DNA of 64,000 nucleotides, from the NCBI RefSeq assembly GCF_900105905.1, contig NZ_FNSV01000005.1, positions 7,839,501 to 7,903,500 of the forward strand, read 5' to 3'. The notes beneath the pieces are model-generated. The model did no database searches. It was not told the DNA's origin and worked only from the letters and a program-made list of their open reading frames with translations. Made by a program: the position numbers and the translations under genes. Below, in pieces: positions 28,072 through 38,865 of this stretch. Origin of the DNA: Rhodococcus koreensis (GTDB taxonomy: Bacteria; Actinomycetota; Actinomycetes; Mycobacteriales; Mycobacteriaceae). The first letter of the stretch is position 1; the number at the start of each line of letters is the position of its first letter.

Positions 28072-29667
28072 TCAGATGAGCCACGCAGCCGCGTTCGGCG
28101 GAAGCTGTCCCTCGACGAGCGGCGCGCTGCTGAGTAGCACCTCGCCGGGGGGCAGCGAGATCGGCGCCTCGGTGGCGTTCAGGGCACAGATCAGACCACC
28201 GCGCCTGCGGAAGGCGAAGCAGCCCTCGGGACTGCCGTACCAGTCGACTCCGGGACCGGAGAACTCCGGACGGAACGAGCGCAGTTCGAGTGCCGCCCGG
28301 TACAGCGAGAGCGTCGACGTGACGTCCTCGAGTTGCGCTTCGACGGTCAGGCCTGCCCACTCGGCAGGCATCGGCAGCCAGGGCTCGCCGCTGCTGAACC
28401 CGAACGGCGGTTCGGTGCCCTCCCACGGAACGGGCACCCGGCATCCGTCGCGGCCCCGTTCGGTGTGACCGGACCGTTCCCACACCGGGTCCTGCAACGC
28501 CGAATCGGGCAGGACGACGTTCGGCAGGCCGAGTTCGGCGCCGTTGTACAGGAACGCCGCACCCGGCAGCGCCAGTTCGACGAGGATCATGGCCCGGGCG
28601 CGTGCGGTGCCGATCTCGCCGCCGCCGTACCGGGTGACCTCCCGTTCGACGTCGTGGTTCGACAGGGTCCAGGTGGGGGTTCCGCCGACCTGGTCGACGG
28701 CGGTCAGGGAGTTCTCGATCGCCTCCCGGACAGTCTCCGCCGAGAACTCGGCCTCCGCCAGCCGGAAGTTGAACCCGAGGTGCAGTTCGTCGGGCCGGAT
28801 GTACTCGCCGAAGCGTTCGTTGTCGCGGACCCAGATCTCCCCGACGGCCACCGTGCCCGGGTACTCGTCGAGGATCTTGCGGATGCCGCGGTGGATGTCG
28901 TGGACTGCGGGGTTGTCGAACCGCGGGTCGTCGTCCGAGTTGTGCAGCAGTTCGTTGGCGGACCAGTCGTGATCCGGCAGACCTTCCGGCTTCGCCATGC
29001 CGTGCGCGACGTCGATGCGGAATCCGTCGATACCCCGGTCGAGCCAGAACCGGAGCGTCTTCGTGAGATCCTCGACGACCTCCGGGTTGTCCCAGTTCAG
29101 GTCGGGTTGCTCCGCTGCGAAGATGTGCAGGTACCACTGGCCGGGCGTGCCGTCGGCCTCGGTGATCCGGGTCCACGCCGGACCGCCGAAGATGCTCGGC
29201 CAGTTGTTCGGCGGCTCCGCGCCGTCCTCGCCGCGGCCGTCGCGGAAGATGTACCGGTTGCGTTCCGGACTGCCCGGCGGCGACGCCACGGCGGCGCGGA
29301 ACCAGTCGTGCTCGACGCTGGTGTGATTGGGCACCAGGTCCATCGTCACCTTGATCTGGCGCGCGTGCGCCGCCTCGATCAGGTCGTCCATGACCTCGAG
29401 GTCGCCGAACAACGGGTCGATGTCGCGGGGATCGGACACGTCGTAGCCGTGATCGGCCATCGGGGAACGCATGACCGGGCTCAGCCAGAGGGCATCGACG
29501 CCGAGCAGTTCGAGGTAGCCGAGTTTGTCCCGCACTCCCTGGAGATCGCCGACGCCGTCACCGTTCGCGTCGGCGAACGAGCGGGGATAGACCTGGTAGA
29601 AGACGGCGTCGGACCACCAGGGTGCCGGCTGTGTGTCGTCGGCGGATGTTTCGGCGGGAGTGCTCAC
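28072..29667 (-). CDS. aglA: GH13 alpha-glucosidase
   Basis: 531 residues from GTG 29667; an in-frame TTG six codons upstream is the other candidate. The GH13 regions are present in order: DLVPNHTS, GFRIDVAHGMA (nucleophile Asp), VGEIWVRDNE (acid Glu) and TLSNHDVER (third Asp). The N-terminus WWSDAVFYQVYPRSFADANGDGVGDL is typical of oligo-1,6-glucosidase/alpha-glucosidase and trehalose-6-phosphate hydrolase. No signal peptide, so cytoplasmic; it probably releases glucose from short alpha-glucans or maltose. Orthologous place to Rv2471. Confidence 0.88.
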   Translation of the reverse strand: MSTPAETSADDTQPAPWWSDAVFYQVYPRSFADANGDGVGDLQGVRDKLGYLELLGVDALWLSPVMRSPMADHGYDVSDPRDIDPLFGDLEVMDDLIEAAHARQIKVTMDLVPNHTSVEHDWFRAAVASPPGSPERNRYIFRDGRGEDGAEPPNNWPSIFGGPAWTRITEADGTPGQWYLHIFAAEQPDLNWDNPEVVEDLTKTLRFWLDRGIDGFRIDVAHGMAKPEGLPDHDWSANELLHNSDDDPRFDNPAVHDIHRGIRKILDEYPGTVAVGEIWVRDNERFGEYIRPDELHLGFNFRLAEAEFSAETVREAIENSLTAVDQVGGTPTWTLSNHDVEREVTRYGGGEIGTARARAMILVELALPGAAFLYNGAELGLPNVVLPDSALQDPVWERSGHTERGRDGCRVPVPWEGTEPPFGFSSGEPWLPMPAEWAGLTVEAQLEDVTSTLSLYRAALELRSFRPEFSGPGVDWYGSPEGCFAFRRRGGLICALNATEAPISLPPGEVLLSSAPLVEGQLPPNAAAWLI

Positions 29668-29734
29668 AATCGCCCATCGTGCCAAACGATCGTCCCCGCC
29701 ACGACTCGACCGGCGTAATCGGCGCGCGTCGGCT

Positions 29735-30130
29735 TCAGAAGGCGGAGTTCACCATCGACGCCGCGGCCATGTCCATGTACTCCCGGAGAGCCTTGCGATG
29801 CGCGTCGTCGAGGGTCCCGGAATCGATCGACGCGATCGCCGTGTGCATGCACCGCAGCCACGCGTCGCGCTCGATCGGGCCGATCTTGAACGGGTGGTGA
29901 CGCATCCGCAGTCGCGGGTGGCCGCGCTCGTCCGAATAGGTGTGCGGTCCGCCCCAGTACTGCTCGAGGAACATCCGCATCCGGCGCTCGGCCGGACCCA
30001 GATCTTCCTCGGGGTAGAGGGGCCGGACGATGTCGTCCTTGGCGACTTCCTCGTAGAAGCGCGCGGTGAGCTTGCGGAACGTCTCCGCTCCGCCCACCGC
30101 CTCATAGAAGGTCTGCTGCACGTCAGTCAT
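29735..30130 (-). CDS. glbO: Truncated haemoglobin, group II (trHbO)
   Basis: 131 residues from ATG 30130 (GGAAGA four bases upstream). Residues Y26, Y39, H78 (proximal, in LRMRH) and W91 (in DAWLRCM) align by position with the B10 and CD1 Tyr, F8 His and G8 Trp of M. tuberculosis GlbO. It binds oxygen very tightly and is proposed to assist respiration or peroxide/NO chemistry. Placed beside genes of the cytochrome aa3 supercomplex. Confidence 0.93.
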   Translation of the reverse strand: MTDVQQTFYEAVGGAETFRKLTARFYEEVAKDDIVRPLYPEEDLGPAERRMRMFLEQYWGGPHTYSDERGHPRLRMRHHPFKIGPIERDAWLRCMHTAIASIDSGTLDDAHRKALREYMDMAAASMVNSAF

Positions 30131-30270
30131 GGCGTCTTCCATTGTGCACGTGCGGGCGGGAACCGTCTTCGTCACCGTCTGTTCACCGAATGTCCTGCAT
30201 TCTTGTCGGAAATGGGCGTGCGCACGCAGGCAATTCATGGTGCACTTGGTGGCAATCTCCCGGAGGTCGC

Positions 30271-30942
30271 ATGAAGAATCGACACAGCGCCCGCGCGCAC
30301 CGACAACTCGTGCCCACTGATGCCCGGAGTGCCGGGGTTTCAGGGGCGTTTGCTTTACAAGTGATCACCGAAGGCTCCGCGCACAGCGCCGAGCCTTCTT
30401 TCCCGGGCGAGAATGCGGTTCCGCTCTGGATCAAGCGCCGGGTGCTTCTCCTGAACGTCACCTACGAGCCGCTCACCGCCCTTCCTGCCCGCCGTGCCGT
30501 GGTGTTGATGACCTGCGGTAAGGCCGACACCGTCCACGAGGATCCCCAGGCCCCGGTAGTCCACTCCGAGCAGTGGTCCGTTCAGGTGCCGTCCGTGATC
30601 CGCCTCCGGAACTACGTCCGCGTCCCGTATCGCGCGCGCGTTCCGATGACCCGCGCGGCCCTCATGCACCGCGACCGGTTCCGCTGCGCCTACTGCGGGT
30701 CCAAGGCCGAGACGGTCGATCACGTGGTTCCCCGCAGTCGTGGCGGCGAGCATTCGTGGGAGAACTGCGTGGCCTGCTGCGCGCCCTGCAACCATCGCAA
30801 GGCGGACAAGTTGCTGAGCGAACTCGGCTGGACGCTCCGGGCCTCTCTGGTACCGCCGTCGGGCCCGCATTGGCGACTGCTGGCGTCGACGAAGGACCTG
30901 CACCCGTCGTGGATGCCCTACCTCGGTGAAGGCGCCGCCTGA
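30271..30942 (+). CDS. HNH endonuclease family protein (Rv2469c-like)
   Basis: 223 residues from ATG 30271, which has GGAGGT four bases upstream; a GTG at 30361 is the alternative. The HNH/zinc module lies near residues 140-180: CAYCG, the HNH core VDHVVPRSRGGEHSWENCV, CAPCNHRKADK. The four Cys form a zinc knuckle. The upstream part (VLLLNVTYEPLTALPARRAVVLM) is typical of the stand-alone McrA-like family. DNA substrate unknown. Confidence 0.85.
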   Translation: MKNRHSARAHRQLVPTDARSAGVSGAFALQVITEGSAHSAEPSFPGENAVPLWIKRRVLLLNVTYEPLTALPARRAVVLMTCGKADTVHEDPQAPVVHSEQWSVQVPSVIRLRNYVRVPYRARVPMTRAALMHRDRFRCAYCGSKAETVDHVVPRSRGGEHSWENCVACCAPCNHRKADKLLSELGWTLRASLVPPSGPHWRLLASTKDLHPSWMPYLGEGAA

Positions 30943-31017
30943 GCGTTCCGCGCGACCGCTCCGCGAAGTTCGGCCCTGACGCTTCCCTTCGCACGGTTCT
31001 GGGCTACCGTTTGCGTT

Positions 31018-31278
31018 GTGAGCATTCTCGAGACAGTGCTGATATTCGTAGGAATTCCGGCGTTGATCACCGCCTTCTTCGCGGCGATGTCGTTCGTCGG
31101 CAAGAAGACGCCGGGCCCCGTGCCGCCCGCGTTCCACCTCGGCGAGGAATGGACGCATGCGCCGGTGCTGTGGAGCGCCGTCGACGAGGTGACCACGCAC
31201 GGTCATCACGGCGGGCACCACGGCGCGCACGCCGGTTCGGAAGACCTGATTGGAGGCTCGGCAAGTGGCAAGTGGTGA
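31018..31278 (+). CDS. ctaJ: Cytochrome aa3 oxidase accessory subunit CtaJ
   Basis: 86 residues, GTG start. One N-terminal transmembrane helix (TVLIFVGIPALITAFFAAMSFV), then a conserved PGPVPPAFHLGEEWTHAPVLWSAVDE and a His-rich stretch (HGHHGGHHGAHAG). Position between the HNH gene and a DUF5130 gene equals Rv2468A/MSMEG_4693, described as subunit CtaJ in the mycobacterial bcc-aa3 supercomplex structures. It overlaps the next gene by 14 bp, so the two are coupled. The assignment rests on context and sequence resemblance from memory. Confidence 0.72.
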   Translation: MSILETVLIFVGIPALITAFFAAMSFVGKKTPGPVPPAFHLGEEWTHAPVLWSAVDEVTTHGHHGGHHGAHAGSEDLIGGSASGKW

Positions 31279-31741
31279 CCTGATCCCCGCGACCGTATCC
31301 GCGGACAATCTGCCCGTCGGCAGCGTCGTGACCGCCAGCGGTCGCATCTCGGGCGTGCACCGCGTCGGTGAGCCCTTCACCGACGACCTGCCGTTCACGA
31401 CGGACGAACTCGTCCGCCTCGACGATGCCCTCACCGAAGGCACCCGCAAGACGAAGGTGCGCTTCAACGCGTACGTCGGCGACCTCGGCGAGAACACCGC
31501 GGCCGGCGCCGATGCGCTCTTCCCGACGACTCCCGAGGCGGAACGGTCCGTCCTCATCGCGGTCTCGCCCAACCAGCGGACGGTCGAGATCCGCAGCGGC
31601 CGGGCCGTGGCCGACCGGGTCACCGACCGGGTCGCCCAGCTCGGGGCGACGGCAGCGGTGTCGTCGTTCGGCGACGGAGACCTCATCGACGGTCTCGTCA
31701 GCGCCATTCGCGTGATGAGCGCGGCGATCGCCTCGCCGTAG
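31265..31741 (+). CDS. DUF5130 protein, probable respiratory supercomplex factor PRSAF1
   Basis: 158 residues from GTG 31265, with GGAGG eight bases upstream inside ctaJ. No transmembrane helix or Cys. VRFNAYVGDLGENTAAGADALFPTTPEAERSVLIAVSPNQRTVEIRSG resembles a TPM-like fold. It corresponds to Rv2468c/MSMEG_4692, found as PRSAF1 in the M. smegmatis III2IV2 supercomplex (recalled literature). Coupling to ctaJ supports a shared complex. Confidence 0.7.
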   Translation: MASGDLIPATVSADNLPVGSVVTASGRISGVHRVGEPFTDDLPFTTDELVRLDDALTEGTRKTKVRFNAYVGDLGENTAAGADALFPTTPEAERSVLIAVSPNQRTVEIRSGRAVADRVTDRVAQLGATAAVSSFGDGDLIDGLVSAIRVMSAAIASP

Positions 31742-31763
31742 ATCCGCACAGATCGGCTTCCGC

Positions 31764-31806
31764 ACGGCCCGTCACCGTTCAGTCCCGCTGAACTGTGACG
31801 GGCCGT
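31764..31806 (+). terminator. Strong hairpin after PRSAF1 gene
   Basis: Arms at 31764-31782 and 31788-31806 (19 nt each, one mismatch; ACGGCCCGTCAC pairs with GTGACGGGCCGT). It lies upstream of the SOS box, which argues that dinB is separately transcribed and starts downstream. Confidence 0.75.
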
Positions 31807-31863
31807 CGGTGTGTCGGCGGCCGAGGGGGCTGAACCGTCCTCGACTTCTGTCGGTGGTCGATG

Positions 31864-31877
31864 CGAACATATGTTCG
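31864..31877 (+). promoter_or_regulatory. LexA/SOS box of dinB
   Basis: CGAAC-ATAT-GTTCG is a perfect match to the actinobacterial SOS core CGAAC-N4-GTTCG. It overlaps the first codons of dinB, so transcription probably starts at or just after it and the mRNA may be leaderless. Confidence 0.8.
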
Positions 31878-33097
31878 TGTCCGATTCGCCGCGCCCGCGC
31901 ATCTCGAGTGGCGCCGAGGCGACCATCCTGCACGCCGACCTCGACGCGTTCTACGCCTCGGTGGAGCAACGGGACGACCCCGCACTGCGGGGTCGTCCGG
32001 TGATCGTCGGCGGTGGTGTCGTGCTGGCTGCGAGCTACGAGGCGAAGGCGTACGGGGTGCGCACGGCCAGTAGCGGTGCGCAGGCGTTGCGCCTGTGTCC
32101 GCACGCCGTCGTGGTGCGCCCGCGGATGTCGGCGTACGCGGCCGCGAGCAAGGCCGTGTTCGAGGTCTTCGGGCACACGACACCGCTGGTCGAGGGTCTG
32201 TCGATCGACGAGGCGTTCCTCGACGTCGCAGGTCTGCGCAAGATCGCGGGCACACCGGTCGACATCGCGGCGCGACTGCGCCGCGACGTGCGCGAGCAGG
32301 TGGGTCTGCCGATCACCGTCGGCGTCGCGAGAACGAAGTTCCTCGCCAAGGTCGCAAGCGCGGTGGGTAAGCCCGACGGACTGCTGCACGTGCCGCCGGA
32401 CGGCGAGATCGAATTCCTCCACCCGCTGCCGGTCGAACGGCTGTGGGGAGTCGGGGCGGTGACGTCGCGCAAGCTCCGCGACGCCGGGATTGCCACCGTC
32501 GGCCGGCTGGCCCACTATCCGGAAGAGTTGCTCGTGTCCATCGTCGGACCGGCTGCGGGCCACCACCTCCACGCGCTCGCCTGGGCGCGGGATCCCCGTC
32601 CCGTGCAGGTGGGACGCAGACGGAGATCCGTCGGCGCCCAGCACGCCCTGGGGCGCAGACCCACGTCGAGGGAGGACGTGGACGCCGCCCTGGTGACGCT
32701 GGTCGACCGGGTGACGGGCCGGCTGCGCCGCGGCAGGCGGGTGGGGCGCACGGTGGTGCTGCGGCTGCGGTTCGACGACTTCACCCGTGCCACCCGGTCG
32801 CACACCCTGGCGCAGCCGTCGGCGCAGACGCAAACGATCCTCACCACGGCCCGGGGCCTGCTCGGCAACGCGATGCCGATGATCGAGAGCAAGGGCATCA
32901 CCCTCGTCGGCGTCGCGGTGGCCAACCTCGAGGACGACTGCCCGCAGCAACTGGCGCTGCCGTTCGATCCCTACACGCGCAGCACGCTCGACACCACGCT
33001 CGACAGCCTCCGCGACCGGTTCGGCTCCTCGGCGGTAACCCGCGCGGTCCTGTTGGGCCGGGATCAGGGGGTGAGCGTGCCGATCCTGCCGGACTAG
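31871..33097 (+). CDS. dinB: DNA polymerase IV (Y-family translesion polymerase)
   Basis: 408 residues from ATG 31871; a GTG at 31877 is equally possible, and a longer frame would contain the preceding terminator. ILHADLDAFYASVEQRDDP (first catalytic Asp and steric gate), LAASYEAKAYGVRT, and LSIDEAFLDVAG (catalytic Asp-Glu) are intact. HhH and little-finger domains follow (VERLWGVGAVTSRKLRDAG). No obvious beta-clamp peptide besides QLALPFD near the end, a good clamp-binding motif. The SOS box predicts DNA-damage induction. Confidence 0.92.
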   Translation: MFVSDSPRPRISSGAEATILHADLDAFYASVEQRDDPALRGRPVIVGGGVVLAASYEAKAYGVRTASSGAQALRLCPHAVVVRPRMSAYAAASKAVFEVFGHTTPLVEGLSIDEAFLDVAGLRKIAGTPVDIAARLRRDVREQVGLPITVGVARTKFLAKVASAVGKPDGLLHVPPDGEIEFLHPLPVERLWGVGAVTSRKLRDAGIATVGRLAHYPEELLVSIVGPAAGHHLHALAWARDPRPVQVGRRRRSVGAQHALGRRPTSREDVDAALVTLVDRVTGRLRRGRRVGRTVVLRLRFDDFTRATRSHTLAQPSAQTQTILTTARGLLGNAMPMIESKGITLVGVAVANLEDDCPQQLALPFDPYTRSTLDTTLDSLRDRFGSSAVTRAVLLGRDQGVSVPILPD

Positions 33098-33111
33098 GCC
33101 GGCAGGATCGG
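33080..33111. terminator. Bidirectional terminator between dinB and pepN
   Basis: 13-bp perfect arms CCGATCCTGCCGG (33080-33092) and CCGGCAGGATCGG (33099-33111), loop ACTAGG containing the dinB stop. Serves both convergent genes. Confidence 0.75.
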
Positions 33112-33118
33112 CCACCGA

Positions 33119-35746
<2,628 letters not shown>

Positions 35747-35818
35747 AGAGGTCTCCTCGTGATCGGCGGCGGTGCTCGTACTCGATGCTGCCATCCCATC
35801 ACGAGTGGGCCCGGGGCG

Positions 35819-37054
35819 TTAACCGGACAGGTCGGTCAACGGCACCGCGGGGTCGGCCAGCCGGTCGGGATCGACCGGGGCGGCCGAGGACACCAGTTGC
35901 TTGATCTGATCGGTGGCGTCCCAGATGTTGACGTTCATGCCGGCGAGGACGTGGTTGTCCGCGTCGAGCCAGAACGCGAGGAACTCCCGTCCGGGAAGGT
36001 TGCCGCGCACCACGACCCGCTCGTACCCGTCGGACGGCGCGTACCCGGTGTACTCCATGCCCAGGTCGAACTGGTCGGTGAAGAAGTAGGGCAGCCGGGT
36101 GTATTCGGCCTCCTGGCCGAGCATGGTCGCGGCGGCGACCGCCGGCTGGTTGAGGGCGTTCGCCCAGTGCTCGACCCGGATCCGGGTGCCGAGTTGCGGA
36201 TGCAGTTGCGCCGCGATGTCGCCGACCGCGACGACGTCGGGGTCACTGGTCTGCAATCCGGCGTCGACGAGAACTCCGCCGTCGACGTCGAGCCCGGCCC
36301 GTTCCGCGATCTCGACGTTGGGCGCGGCGCCGACGGCGACGAGGACCGCGTCGGCGGGCAGGACCGTCCCGTCGCCGAGTCGTACGCCGGTGGCCTTGCC
36401 GTCCTCGACGACGATCTGATCGACCGTGGCGCCGAGATGCAGCTGAACACCGTGCTCGCGGTGCAGTTCCGCGAACACGGTGCCCATCTCGGGGCCGAGC
36501 GAGCCGAGGAGCGGGAGTTCGGCGGCTTCCACGACCGTCACGTCGGCGCCCTTCTCCCGGGCGGAGGCTCCCACTTCGAGACCGATCCAGCCGGCGCCGA
36601 TCACCACGAGCCGCCTGCCGTCGCCGACCGCGGCGATCAACCGGTCCGATTCGTCGACAGTGCGCAGGTAGTGGACGCCTTCGGCGTCGGAACCGGTGAT
36701 CGGTGGGCGGCGTGAGCGCGAACCCGTGGCCAGCGCGAGCTTGTCGTACCCGAGCGTGGAACCGTCCGGCAGCGTCACCGTGTGGGCGCCGAGGTCGAGG
36801 GCGGTGGCGGTGGTGCCGTACCGCAGGTCCACGTGATGGTCGCGGTACCAGTCGCCGTGGTGGACGGTGAAGTCGCCGAGAGCCTTCTTTCCGGCGAAGT
36901 GTTCCTTCGAGAGCGGGGGCCGCTCGTAGGGGAGGTGTTCCTCCTCTGAGAGAAGAATGATCGATCCGTCGAAATCCTTGTCACGCAAAGCTTCTGCCGT
37001 TTTCGCTCCGGCGAGGCCACCGCCGACGACGACGAACGTGCGAGTGGAGGACAT
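35819..37054 (-). CDS. FAD-dependent NAD(P)H:ferredoxin/rubredoxin-type reductase
   Basis: 411 residues. FVVVGGGLAGAKTAEALR (FAD site), LVVIGAGWIGLEVGASA (NAD(P) site) and DVVAVGDIAAQ (FAD phosphate) in the usual order, with a reductase C-terminal domain ending in NVNIWDATDQIKQLV. It should pass electrons to a ferredoxin or rubredoxin, for example for P450s or dioxygenases; no such partner is nearby. I do not recall it in the mycobacterial version of this locus. Divergent from the DsbA-like gene. Confidence 0.87.
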   Translation of the reverse strand: MSSTRTFVVVGGGLAGAKTAEALRDKDFDGSIILLSEEEHLPYERPPLSKEHFAGKKALGDFTVHHGDWYRDHHVDLRYGTTATALDLGAHTVTLPDGSTLGYDKLALATGSRSRRPPITGSDAEGVHYLRTVDESDRLIAAVGDGRRLVVIGAGWIGLEVGASAREKGADVTVVEAAELPLLGSLGPEMGTVFAELHREHGVQLHLGATVDQIVVEDGKATGVRLGDGTVLPADAVLVAVGAAPNVEIAERAGLDVDGGVLVDAGLQTSDPDVVAVGDIAAQLHPQLGTRIRVEHWANALNQPAVAAATMLGQEAEYTRLPYFFTDQFDLGMEYTGYAPSDGYERVVVRGNLPGREFLAFWLDADNHVLAGMNVNIWDATDQIKQLVSSAAPVDPDRLADPAVPLTDLSG

Positions 37055-37113
37055 GTGAGGATGCTCCCTTCCGGTCGACCACTTCCGACCCTACTGCCGT
37101 CGGCGGGGTCTCC

Positions 37114-37140
37114 GGGAAGGATTCCCGGCAGCGAGGTGTT
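37114..37140 (+). promoter_or_regulatory. SigH/SigR-type promoter of the DsbA-like gene
   Basis: GGGAAG (37114-37119) and GTT (37138-37140) with an 18-bp spacer match the -35 GGGAA / -10 GTT pattern of actinobacterial disulfide-stress sigma factors SigH/SigR. Predicted start near 37148, about 35 nt before the GTG. The M. tuberculosis homologue Rv2466c belongs to the SigH regulon. The CCGGGAA-GGA-TTCCCGG palindrome overlaps the -35. Confidence 0.6.
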
Positions 37141-37181
37141 GACTGGACGGGAATGTGTACATCACCGAGAAGGAGCATCAC

Positions 37182-37811
37182 GTGAGTGCTGGGACGAACA
37201 CCGGGACCATCAAGGACGTCGCTGATTTCTGGTTCGACCCCCTCTGCCCGTGGTGCTGGATCACGTCGCGATGGATCCTCGAGGCCACACAGGTGCGGGA
37301 CCTGGAGGCGAACTTCCACGTGATGAGCCTGGCCGTGCTCAACGAGGGCCGGGATCTGCCGGACGAATACCGCGAGCTGATGACCAAGGCCTGGGGGCCG
37401 GTGCGGGTGCTGATCGCGGCAGCACAGAAGCACGGCGACGAGATCCTGCTGCCCCTGTACACCGCGATGGGCACGCTCATCCACAACGAGGGCAACAAGG
37501 ACCTGGGCGACGTGATCGTCAAGTCGCTCGCCGACGTGGGGCTGCCGGCCGAACTGGCCGACGCCGCCGAATCCGACGAGTACGACGCCGCGCTGCGGGA
37601 GAGCCACGCCGCGGGCATGGACGCCGTCGGACCGGACGTCGGAACCCCGACCATCCACGTCAACGGTGTCGCCTTCTTCGGCCCGGTGCTGTCGCGGATT
37701 CCGCGGGGGGAGGACGCGGGCAAGGTGTGGGACGGCGCGGTGGCGCTCGCCGGCTACCCGCACTTCTTCGAGCTCAAGCGCACCCGCAACGAGGACCCTC
37801 AGTTCGACTGA
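37182..37811 (+). CDS. Mycothiol-dependent DsbA-like nitroreductase (Rv2466c-like)
   Basis: 209 residues from GTG 37182 (AAGGAG six bases upstream). DFWFDPLCPWCWITSRW carries the CPWC active site of the thioredoxin-fold DsbA family; GVGTPTIHVNG-like cis-Pro motif (VGTPTIHVNG) is near residue 160. Very close to what I recall of Rv2466c, a mycothiol-dependent oxidoreductase that protects from oxidative stress and activates the prodrug TP053. Cytoplasmic, no signal peptide. A stress-sigma promoter precedes it. Confidence 0.87.
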   Translation: MSAGTNTGTIKDVADFWFDPLCPWCWITSRWILEATQVRDLEANFHVMSLAVLNEGRDLPDEYRELMTKAWGPVRVLIAAAQKHGDEILLPLYTAMGTLIHNEGNKDLGDVIVKSLADVGLPAELADAAESDEYDAALRESHAAGMDAVGPDVGTPTIHVNGVAFFGPVLSRIPRGEDAGKVWDGAVALAGYPHFFELKRTRNEDPQFD

Positions 37812-37823
37812 GTCGCGTCCCGG

Positions 37824-38798
37824 TCACCGAGTGACGGGCCCGGCCGGATCGCCCGCGTACTGCAGTTGCAGCGGATCGCGGTAGATCTGGCCGGGTTTGA
37901 CGAACAGGTGGCCGTGCCGGGTCCGGTTCCGCAGAGCGGCGGCGCGCCAGGTCAGCACCGGATGTCCCGACAGCAGGTTCACGAACCACGGGAAGAACCC
38001 GCGTTCGGTGGTGGCCCGGTCGGCGAGTTCGTCGAATCCGACGACGCTCACCAGATACTTGCCCGCGCCGAGCACACCCATCGCGCCGCGGGCGCCCTGG
38101 GGCCGCACGCAGAAGCCGTGATTGTCGGCGGTGTATTCCATCGACCGGAACAGGGCGGACCCGACGACGGGAATGTAGTTGGCGGCGAACTGTCCCAGTT
38201 GCCGCCAGTACGAGGCATGGCCGGCGGCGATGTGCCCGACCTCGTGGCCGATGATGAAGGCGAGGGCGTCGGGCTCGCGGGCCTCGCCGCCGATCTCGAA
38301 CAGATCGCTGTACACGACGACGAAGCGGCGGAAGCCGTGCCCGGACGCGAATGCGTTGATCCGGCCGTTCCCGAGGACGACGTACGCGTCGGGCGGCTCG
38401 GCCATCCCGAACCGTGCGGCCGCTTCCGCCACCATCCGGTAGCCGTCGGAGAACTGGGTGGGCGTCATCTTGATCCCGTTCACCTGCTGCGAGCCGTACA
38501 GCTGGCCGCGGCCGACGGCGATGAGGATCGGCGCGACCAGCACGATGAGCACCCAGGTGGACACCACCCCGAGGAACAGCGCCGCGATAGCCGCCACGTA
38601 GGCGACGACGGTGAGCACGACCGCGGCCACGAGCAGCGGGATCTCCCACGAGTGCCGGGCGGGCCTGTCGTTCGGCATGAGGCCCGGCAACGGGGCCGGG
38701 GGATTCCATCCCGTCCCGCCGCCCCACTGCTGCTGCGCGGGGGCCTGCCGATGTCCCGGATACGCCTGTCCCCAGTTCTGTCCGTTGTCGGGATACAT
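37824..38798 (-). CDS. M48-family zinc metalloprotease, membrane-anchored
   Basis: 324 residues from ATG 38798 (MYPDNGQNWGQ); the longer frame is antisense to rpiB. A Pro/Gln-rich cytoplasmic N-terminus precedes two transmembrane helices (IPLLVAAVVLTVVAYVAAIAALFLG, WVLIVLVAPILIAVG). Zinc motif IIGHEVGHIAAGH near residue 190 and the third ligand Glu in MEYTADNHGF. Resembles HtpX-type membrane proteases; substrates unknown. Converges on the DsbA-like gene with 12 bp between stops. Confidence 0.85.
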   Translation of the reverse strand: MYPDNGQNWGQAYPGHRQAPAQQQWGGGTGWNPPAPLPGLMPNDRPARHSWEIPLLVAAVVLTVVAYVAAIAALFLGVVSTWVLIVLVAPILIAVGRGQLYGSQQVNGIKMTPTQFSDGYRMVAEAAARFGMAEPPDAYVVLGNGRINAFASGHGFRRFVVVYSDLFEIGGEAREPDALAFIIGHEVGHIAAGHASYWRQLGQFAANYIPVVGSALFRSMEYTADNHGFCVRPQGARGAMGVLGAGKYLVSVVGFDELADRATTERGFFPWFVNLLSGHPVLTWRAAALRNRTRHGHLFVKPGQIYRDPLQLQYAGDPAGPVTR

Positions 38799-38865
38799 GC
38801 TGATCACGATAAGCGTCCCGGGGCCCCGGCACGATTCGCGAGGACGCCTGACAGAATCACCAGTC

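Noticed and set aside
30142..30270. Longer N-terminus for the HNH protein
   Set aside because: ATG 30271 has a GGAGGT site and gives the family length. The upstream part would overlap the glbO promoter.
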